From Candidatus Omnitrophota bacterium (GTDB taxonomy: Bacteria > Omnitrophota > Omnitrophia > Omnitrophales > Aquincolibacteriaceae): 15,862 nt of DNA. Of this stretch, positions 7,444-15,600 are shown in pieces. How positions within the stretch are numbered: position 1 is the stretch's first letter; the number at the start of each line of letters is the position of its first letter. The stretch spans positions 1 through 15,862 of the forward strand of contig JAHFHB010000009.1 of assembly GCA_023247135.1 (NCBI GenBank), given 5' to 3'. The notes under the pieces were generated by a model. That model did not search any database, was not told where the DNA came from, and worked only from the letters and a program-made list of their open reading frames with translations. The translations under genes and the position numbers were made by a program.

Positions 7444-7607
7444 CCTCCTTTTTGCATTTTTAAGGTAATGCCCGTTTTTGACGATCTACTTACATGCGCA
7501 AAGCAGAAAGGGACTGCGTGCGCTATACTTCAAATGTAAGCGCCGATTGTATTTATCCAGATTCAAAAGGCTGGCCACAGTTTTAACTCCGGGAAGGGAG
7601 CCGCTTT
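7444..7607. other. Intergenic region before the acyl-CoA dehydrogenase gene
   Basis: This 164-bp gap separates the tightly packed block from the dehydrogenase. It holds a weak stem (GCATT 7454-7458 with AATGC 7467-7471) followed by CCG and five T, a possible weak terminator, and a -10-like TATACT at 7524-7529 without a good -35 at normal spacing. GGGAAGGGAG at 7591-7600 is the ribosome binding site for ATG 7608. Confidence 0.35.
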
Positions 7608-9476
7608 ATGGAAATTCACGATCAAGTCAAGGCGACAGGCGACAAGCTCAAGGCACTTGAGCTGGCAGAGTCGTCGCGTGAGAGCGAATGGAAATTTCCG
7701 AGTTTTGCAGCAGAGCTTTTTAAAGGCAAGCTGCGCTGGGATTTGATCATGCCGTACCCTGAGCAGAGCGCCGAAGAGAAAAAAATTGGCGATGACCTGC
7801 TCGCTAAAGTCGAGAAAGTCCTCAAGGCCCACATTAATCCCGACTTGGTTGACCGCACCGGGGAGCTTCCGACGGAAGCCTTCAAAGCCATGGCGGATCT
7901 TGGGCTATTTGCGATGAAGATTCCAAAATCCTACGGCGGGCTCGGCCTCTCGCAAGTCAATTACAGCCGGGTTTGCCATCTTGTCGCCAGCTATTGTGCT
8001 TCCACGTCGGTTTGGCTTTCGGCCCATCAATCGATCGGCGTGCCCCAGCCCCTGCTTTTGTTCGGGACCGAAGAGCAGAAGAAAAAATATTTCCCCATGT
8101 TCGTCAAGGGGGCGATTTCCGCATTCGCTTTGACGGAACCGGAAGTTGGCAGTGATCCGGCCAAGATGAAAACGCGCGCCGTGCCTTCAGCGGATGGCCA
8201 GCATTTCATCATCAACGGTGAAAAACTATGGTGCACGAACGGTCCGGCGGCGGATGTGATGGTGGTGATGGCGCTGACGCCGCCCAAGATAGTCCATGGG
8301 CGGGAACGCCAGCAGGTGACGGCGTTTATCGTTGAGAAGACGATGCCGGGGGTTGAAACGGTTCATCGCTGCCGGTTCATGGGACTGAACGGAATTCAAA
8401 ATGGGTTACTGCGCTTTAAAGATGTGAAAGTGCCGCGCGAAAATATCATTTGGGGCGAGGGCAAAGGCTTGAAGCTGGCGCTGACCACGCTCAATACCGG
8501 AAGGCTCACAATGCCGGCAGCGGTGCTGGGAGCTTCAAAGTGGTGTCTTAAAGCCGTGCGTCAATGGGCAGCCTCGCGCGAGCAGTGGGGTTCTGTGATC
8601 GGCAAGCATGAGGCGGTTGCGGCAAAAATTTCAACGATGACGGCGACTGTTTTCGCGATGGATGCCGTCGCCTGGCAGGCCTGCGCCATGGCCGATGCCC
8701 ACAAAACGGATATCCGGCTGGAAGCCGCGATGGCAAAACTCTGCTGTACGGAAGCGAGCTGGCGCATCGTGGACGGATCGATTCAGATTCGCGGCGGACG
8801 CGGGTATGAAACCGCTGCGTCGCTTAGAGCTCGCGGCGAAAAGGGCCTGCCGTTTGAACGGATCATGCGTGATATGCGCATTAACACGATCATCGAAGGC
8901 ACCAGCCAGATCATGAGGCTTTTTATCGCGCGCGAAGCGATGGATATGCATTTCTCGAATCTGATGCCGATGATGTCGTCGAAAACCAGTCTTCTGCAAA
9001 AGCTGGGTGCGGCGCTCAAAGCTTTCTGCTTTTATGCGCTCTGGTACCCGCGGCAATATTTTTACCGGGTCAGCATGCCGGCCGGAGTGTCGATTCCGGC
9101 TGCGCTTAAGAAACACATGAAGTTCGCATCGCACTCGGGGCATCAGCTTGCCCGCGAACTTTTTCATGCCATGATGATGTACCAGCAAAAACTGGAACAC
9201 CGGCAGCTCTTGATGTCGCGCCTTGTGAATATCGGCACTGATCTTTTTGCAATGGCTTCCGCCTGCAGTTCGGCGGTCAGCAAGGTCCAAAAAAATCCTG
9301 CGGATAAAAGTGCGGTAGAGTTGGCGGATCTTTTTTGCCGCCAGGCCAGCAGCCGTATTCGTAAACAATTTCATGGCCTGCACTCCAACAATGACCGTTT
9401 TACCTACGACCTTGCCCAAAAAGCCCTCGACGGCCGCTACGCCTGGCTCGAGGCGGGGATTATCGATCCCGAATAA
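7608..9476 (+). CDS. Acyl-CoA dehydrogenase family protein
   Basis: A 622-residue FAD-dependent flavoprotein that would oxidise an acyl-CoA to the 2-enoyl-CoA and pass electrons to ETF or another carrier. The order is an N-terminal extension (about 1-60), the helical N-terminal ACAD domain with the segment YGGLGL, the beta domain with FALTEPEVGSDPAKMKT and LWCTNGP (flavin and substrate contacts), and the C-terminal helical domain with QIRGGRGYE and IEGTSQIMR. E430 in IEGTSQ occupies the catalytic-base position of medium-chain ACADs. About 180 further C-terminal residues make it longer than the usual 380-residue enzymes and similar in layout to VLCAD/ACAD9-type proteins. No other beta-oxidation gene is in the window, so the substrate is unknown. 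Ribosome binding site GGGAAGGGAG is 7 nt upstream. Confidence 0.88.
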   Translation: MEIHDQVKATGDKLKALELAESSRESEWKFPSFAAELFKGKLRWDLIMPYPEQSAEEKKIGDDLLAKVEKVLKAHINPDLVDRTGELPTEAFKAMADLGLFAMKIPKSYGGLGLSQVNYSRVCHLVASYCASTSVWLSAHQSIGVPQPLLLFGTEEQKKKYFPMFVKGAISAFALTEPEVGSDPAKMKTRAVPSADGQHFIINGEKLWCTNGPAADVMVVMALTPPKIVHGRERQQVTAFIVEKTMPGVETVHRCRFMGLNGIQNGLLRFKDVKVPRENIIWGEGKGLKLALTTLNTGRLTMPAAVLGASKWCLKAVRQWAASREQWGSVIGKHEAVAAKISTMTATVFAMDAVAWQACAMADAHKTDIRLEAAMAKLCCTEASWRIVDGSIQIRGGRGYETAASLRARGEKGLPFERIMRDMRINTIIEGTSQIMRLFIAREAMDMHFSNLMPMMSSKTSLLQKLGAALKAFCFYALWYPRQYFYRVSMPAGVSIPAALKKHMKFASHSGHQLARELFHAMMMYQQKLEHRQLLMSRLVNIGTDLFAMASACSSAVSKVQKNPADKSAVELADLFCRQASSRIRKQFHGLHSNNDRFTYDLAQKALDGRYAWLEAGIIDPE

Positions 9477-9649
9477 ACCAAGACACAAATCACACGTCAC
9501 CCGTCACAAGTATTTTTCCCATTCCTATCTCCTTTTAGAATAAGCACTTAACCCCCCTTGCAGCCCCGTCTTTCATAGGGCACTCTTTATGCAGGGAAAG
9601 AGTGTGTCTAGACAGCACAGGCACTAATACCTTTCCCGGAAAGTAGTTA
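9477..9649 (+). promoter_or_regulatory. Structured 5' region of the giant gene
   Basis: Perfect 8-bp stem CACTCTTT 9581-9588 with AAAGAGTG 9597-9604 (8-nt loop), then the self-complementary TGTCTAGACA at 9605-9614, then CTTTCC-C-GGAAAG at 9631-9643. The GGAA of the last hairpin is the only plausible Shine-Dalgarno for ATG 9650, so the ribosome site could be masked in the transcript. No clear promoter and no riboswitch class that I recognise. Confidence 0.4.
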
Positions 9650-12600
9650 ATGCTCAATTCAAACGTCAAAAAGGGTCTTTGGCCCCAAAGGGGAGGGTCT
9701 ATCTTTTTTCACCGAATCCTCGCCGCCACTCTCTGCGTGTGCCTATTGATCGGAAACCCGCCGGGCTATTCTGAGATTCCACGTTCGGGTGTCGCGGCTC
9801 CAGGCGCAAAGGTCGAACTCGTTATTCCCGAAGAGCTCGGCACGCTTGAAGAGTCTCGCGCCGGAACAAACCCTAAAACCGTGATTTACGTTCAAGATGC
9901 GCATGACTCTCTTGAGGCGCAGGAGAATATCGCAAAACTGATTCAGGATGTAGTGGCACGTTACGGAGTCAAAACCGTACTTGAGGAAGGCTACGAGGGC
10001 CCGGTGCCCACCGATAAATATTTCGGCGCCATCAAGGATCCGAAGATTCGCAAAAAAGTGGCTTACTTTTTGATGGATAAACTGCGCCTGGGCGGTGCGG
10101 AATACGCACACATCACACGCAAGAAAGACTTTACCCTCATGGGGGCCGACAGCCTTTTGCTGCACCGAAAAAACATTGAACGCTATCAAGCCTCGGAAAA
10201 ATACCGCAAGGAGACGCAGGCAGACCTTTTAGCCATGGATGCCGAAATTCGCAAACTGACCCAGCGTACTTTTACGCACGAACTCAAAGAATGGATGGGA
10301 CTCAAGGAAAAACTGGACCGCAAAGAGCTGGATCTGCTGGATTATCTGCAACGTACGCAGATGCTTTTTCTCAAGGGCATCAGCTTTGAGGATTTTCGTA
10401 CCCGTTATCCGGGGCTTTCACTGCTGCTTTCGGCGAAAGGAACAGGCGACGTAAAGCTGCTCGAAAAGCTGAAGGCTTCGGTGAATTACAAAAATATTTT
10501 TGAAGAGATCAACCGTCTTGAAGATGATTACGCTGGAAGCCATTTGTCACCCCACCCAGGTGTTATCCTGAGACCTGCCGAAGGCAGGGCGAAGGACCTC
10601 AGCATTGAGAAAATTTTTCATTACTACAAACTCATTCAACTGCTCAAGCGGCTAAATGCGATCGAAGTCACCGAAGAAGAATACGAAGCTGTAAAAAAAG
10701 ATCTTATTCCCCTCTCCCACGGAGTGGGGGAGGGCAGGGTGGGGGTGGTGGATACAGCTCAAATCGCTGATTTCATCGCCGCACAAACCGGCCAATCCCT
10801 CGTGCTTTCCAAGCATTGGGAAAAAAATATCCAAAGCGCGATTGAGTTTTACGAAGTGGCGCGTGAGAGAGACGGCAGTATTCAGAGCCGTTTGAAAGAC
10901 TATGCCGCGAGCGAAGGCGCGGCGCCCGTGGTTTTGGTCTACGGCGGTTTTCACAAAGGCCGCATCAAAGAACTGCTACGGCAAAGCGGCCTTTCGTATG
11001 TGGTGGTAAGTCCCAAAATAACTTCCGCCAGCCCCAAGCATGAGGCCTATTACCGCCAGCTTATGCGCATGGGCTACGGCAGTATGGCTCTGCCGAAATT
11101 GACGGCAACGGCCACCACACCGCCTCGTTTTTTAGATTTGGCAGCTATTTCTGCTCAAAGTGAAGTCAGGATGCTCAGGCAGCTTCGTACTTTAACAAAA
11201 ATTGCTGCCACGGATTCTTCCGACAATCTTGAGAGGGCCCTGAGCAGCATGGATTTGTCCTGGTCGCAGCAGGGCGAAAGGATGGGATTCAGCCGCTCTG
11301 AAGTTCGTAAAAAGGGCAGACAAATTTTACAAGCAAATTCCACCGAGTTTAATGGGAATGGAATTGCGCTCACTCCGAAAGGAAAGATGCTTGCTATTAA
11401 GTTGTATCAAAGCGCGTTAAATGATTTTGCCGCAGGACTTGGCGGGATTAGAGAAGTCCATGGGAGGGCCGTTCAGTTCAAGATCGGGTATTTATTTGGG
11501 TCGCTGGTGAGCGGGCGGATCCGGCCTGGCATATTTCCGGCGGGAATTTCTTATGAACAAGCGCAATTGGAATCTGGCATTGGAATTTTTGGGGAAGCCA
11601 AAGATAAAAAAAGGTGGCCCTCGGACATGGATTTACAAGTGAGTTATGGAGTGTCGGGCCTTTCAGGCGCCGCGATTCAAATCCATGGCAGGATTGATCA
11701 ATTGGCTAAAGAAATTTATGAGGATACGGGTATTTTAATCCACCACGCACCGTTTTACGCAAGGTCTTCACCGATAATTCCGGCAGATACTTTGATCCAT
11801 GATGGGTTAATTCAATTTCTTTCCCGCTCTGAAATGTGGATACCAGAGCGGGAGAGAGACGGGAAAGACGGTGCCAGGCACCATTTACGTCTCAACCAGG
11901 ATGCTCGCTCCGAGATGCCCCAAGACGGGAGTCTTGGGACTTCTGTGAACTCGCCCCTGCCGGATGGCAGGGACAGGGATGTACGTGCCGCTGATGGCGG
12001 CAAGTCATCCTCGCCGGAGGCTCGTTCCGAGATGCCTCATCCCGGGAGTGATGAGACTTCTCGGGACGCCGCACGGAGGCGGCGCTCCGAGATGCGTGTG
12101 GCACCTCCGGCGCAGAGCGATGCCGAAAAGCGTGAGCAAATCGCGGCACGCGTTCAAAGCCTGCTGACAGACGATAATAAAATTCAAACGCTTTCAACCC
12201 CGCAGGCCATGCGGGAATTTGCGCTATTTCGTGACTCCATTATTGCCGCGCCGGGCATGGCTGAATTTTTCTCACCCGTCCATTTGGAGATGCTTTATCA
12301 GAGTGTCGGGGAGCAAAGCTATCAGGCTCAGTTTAACCTCTCGGGCGGCCTGACCTTGACCATCGTCTCTTTGCTCAGAACGGATGGTTCAAACCGCCGT
12401 ACGCATATTTTTAAAGTCAAAAACGATGAAACGGGAGTTGAGAAGGTTGTGGGGTATATGAATTATTCCATTATTCAATCCAGCATAAAAAGTCAATCCA
12501 GGGCCGCGAATATCGGCTTTGATATTTATATTTCTTACCGCAAAGGCGGGGCTGCCGATCTCGGTTTCAATAGCGCGGAAATATTCGAGGCTTCGCTGCG

Positions 12601-15600
12601 AATGATCCGGCACTTTAACCCTGAGATTTCGAGTTTCGAAGTACGGACAAATTCGCAGTTAAGAGATCATTGGAGCGGCAAAAAAGAAGGGGAGGGCGTG
12701 AAAATTGGCGATGGCTATGAGAATGCACGCTTTTATTTACGTGAAGGTTTTTACCCGCCGGACAATTTATCGATGGCCAATGCGCTGATGGAAAGAAAGC
12801 GGGGCCGGCAAGCGCTGGCAAACGGTGAGCTCGATCAGCTCATCCAGGCACATGAGGTTTGGGTGCTGCCTCTGGCGAGAGCTGAAATGCGCTCTGTTCC
12901 ACCGGCGCGAGTTATTTCCAGTCCATTCCCGAATTTGAAGGAATCGAGCGATTTGCGCGTGAGTGACCTGCAATTTGCTTTATTTGGTAAATATACGGCC
13001 CGTAACATTTTCAGGGGTGGGCCCATACGACAGCCTGAATATTTTGTGTTCTTCAATAAGGACAGGGCAGTCTTTGATGCATTTAAACAACAAGTCGTCG
13101 ATGCCCAAGACAAGTCTCCGCATATTGAGTTCACTGACCCTCGCGATGCGCAAGATTTCAGAACAGTGATTCATGAGTTTCTGTCAGGTCAGATTCCATT
13201 CCCGCTCATTTTCAAGCCCCATAGCCAGGCCTGGGGGAACGGAATCTTTTATCTCACAAGAAAATCACCGGCGGCGGTGACGGTGACCATGGCGGATAAG
13301 CCGGGGGATTACTACCTGAAAAATTATCTTGTGACCGCCGGGCATTCTGTCCGCCGGCCGCAGAAGAATGTGATGGAGATTGAATTGGATGCTCAGGCGG
13401 CAGAAACGGAGAAATATCTTTACGACCTTTGGACTCGTATCTCAGTGGATGCTGAAGATAAATTTTATGATGCAGGCATGGTTGAATCCGTCATGCCGAA
13501 GATTACTATCGAAGGGCAAACCTATGAAACCCGGCATGTAGTATCGGGGAATATCTCATCGGATAGAGTGGAAGACGTTATCCTTGAGAAACGGCGCTGG
13601 ACGGCTAATATCGGCAAATCTTCTTTTTTTAAATATCCAGAGGCGCGCGAATTGCGGGGCGGGCACTACCTCTATTTTCCTCTTTATCAAAGTTATGTTC
13701 CTGAGCCGCAGAGAGAAGCCTTTAAGGCTTATGTGGATCAACTCCTTAAAGAGGAGTTTGTGTATATGGTCCGCCGGCTCAAAGCTGCGGGGATTCATAT
13801 GGATCGGGAAATTATGGGCTCCTTTGATCTTATGTGGCTGCCGCCCGAAGGCAATGGTTTTCCAATCCCTGCGCTGGTTGAAACCAGTTTTATATTCCCT
13901 TGGAGCGATCAATTGCCGGATTCTAAGTTGCTATCGCCTTCTTTTCGTTCCGAGATGAGGAATGCGGAGGGGCCATTTTTTGAGGGTTCGATTCATGAGC
14001 CTGCGTTTTACATTGCGGAGCGGGAGCGTGCGAGCTGGACGCCCACGATTGCCGTGGATCTTATGAACACGCTGGCGTATGTCACGCCCAATGGATTTGC
14101 GGTTCGCCCGGGAATTCGGGAGCAACTCCAAAAACTTAGAGATGCTGGTTACCGGCTTGTGCTTTGGACCAGCAATACAAAGAAAGTGCCGCAGGATTTT
14201 TTTAAGGCATATCCTGAAATAGCCGCGTTGTTTGAGCTCGCCATTACGAAGGAAAATTTCAAAATCGGGTGGATAGAAAAGGGGCATGACCGTGAAGATT
14301 TGGCCAGGGTCAAGGCCGCTTATGCTGTGGATGGCGTCACTTCGAGAGAAATTGACATGTATTTTGACGGAAAACAGCGGATTAAGGACATTGCCTTTTT
14401 GAAATACCGTTTGCTGATCGACAACGACGAAGAATGGGTGGATTTTATCCGGGAGTCGCCGCTTTTCGGCCGTTGGGGTTATGAGGAAGCCATTCTGACA
14501 ACTCCGCAATTTGATTCCACGCAAGATCCTGTCAAGGACCGGCAGTTTGTTGATGGCCTGGCTGATCAGGTATCCGCTCTTGTGCCGCTGCGCTCAGCCT
14601 TGAGATACATCCCTGACGGGGATGTGCTCAAGCAGTCCTCGCCCCTGCCGGATGGCAGGGACAGGGATGTACCTGCCACTGATGGCGGCAAGTCATCCTC
14701 GCCGGAGGCTCGTTCCGAGATGCGATCGGTTGCAGGGAATAAAAAAGTAACGGCTTCGGTGCTTGGGAGCGAAGTGTTTGAAGTCGATCTGGATGCCTGG
14801 CTCCAGAATGAAGAAAAAGGCACGGCCCCAAAAGCAGAGTTTCCTGATTGGATGAGGTTGATGAATGAATCGGCTGCCACGCGTTTGCACACACTTTTAA
14901 GCGGCTACCCTTCGGAAGAAAGCGTGCGCCTCTTTTTTGAGCGTAACGTGCCATCTGTTTTAGAAAATTCTGAAAATTTGTATCGAATGGTTAAGGAGAT
15001 ACGTTCGAAAAAAGAATTTTATCAACAGTTAACCGCCAAGTACGTTCATAGTCTCATAGACAGCGACAATGCTGAACAGGGTTATGGAACCTATATCCGC
15101 AGTCCCCTGATGCTTCGTTTGTTTGAACGACGAGCCGCTTTGGTGCCAGCCCTTCGCCAGATAATTTTGGCGCTGTTTAAAAACAATCCGCATCCGCTTG
15201 AGGACAGGGCCTTAATCGATGTCGGTGCATGGGATGGTAAACTTTCTCGTACAGTGGCTGACGGGCTGGTCGGTCATATTACCGCGATTGAACCGGACCC
15301 GAAACGCTTCGCTCTTCTGCATGAGCATATTTCAGAATCCCTGGACGCAGTCAACGCAGACATTCGTCAGATTATTGCAAATCCGCGTCACTATGCCATT
15401 GAACCGGCCGATGTGGTGCTGTTAAACCATGTTTTGTATTACCGTTATCTGGCGGAAAAGCGAGAACACGAAGAAGTTCTGAATTGGGCTCAGTCGGTTT
15501 TAAAACCTGGGGGTATTTCGATTGCCGTGGTGAATGGGATGCGGACAGACCAGCCGGCTTCACGAGCTCATTTCCGAAGTCGCATGGGTGTGCTGGAAAC

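Larger units (their letters stand above)
9872..11059 (+). other. Domain: EreA/TIKI/ChaN-like region (tentative)
   Basis: Residues about 75-470. A strand ending in QDAHD (82-86), then an amphipathic helix and VLEEGYEG, recall the opening of erythromycin-esterase/ChaN/TIKI-type domains. GGFHKGRI (G432, H435) near the end resembles the late His motif of that superfamily. Two palindromic inserts interrupt the helical middle (10553-10602 and 10710-10734). Assignment is by motif resemblance only. Confidence 0.4.

Noticed and set aside
7478..7529. TTGACG and TATACT as a promoter for the acyl-CoA dehydrogenase
   Set aside because: The two boxes are 40 nt apart, far beyond the 16-18 nt spacing of a sigma-70 promoter.
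8631..9500. 289-codon minus-strand frame inside the acyl-CoA dehydrogenase gene
   Set aside because: Shadow of a gene with an intact family signature; no independent coding signs.
9477..9649. Known riboswitch upstream of the giant gene
   Set aside because: I compared it by eye with c-di-GMP, fluoride and preQ1 consensus features and found no match; only simple hairpins can be supported.
11822..12100. CRISPR array or ordinary tandem repeat in the giant gene
   Set aside because: Repeat units differ in length and sequence, there are no regular spacers, and the whole stretch is translated in frame.
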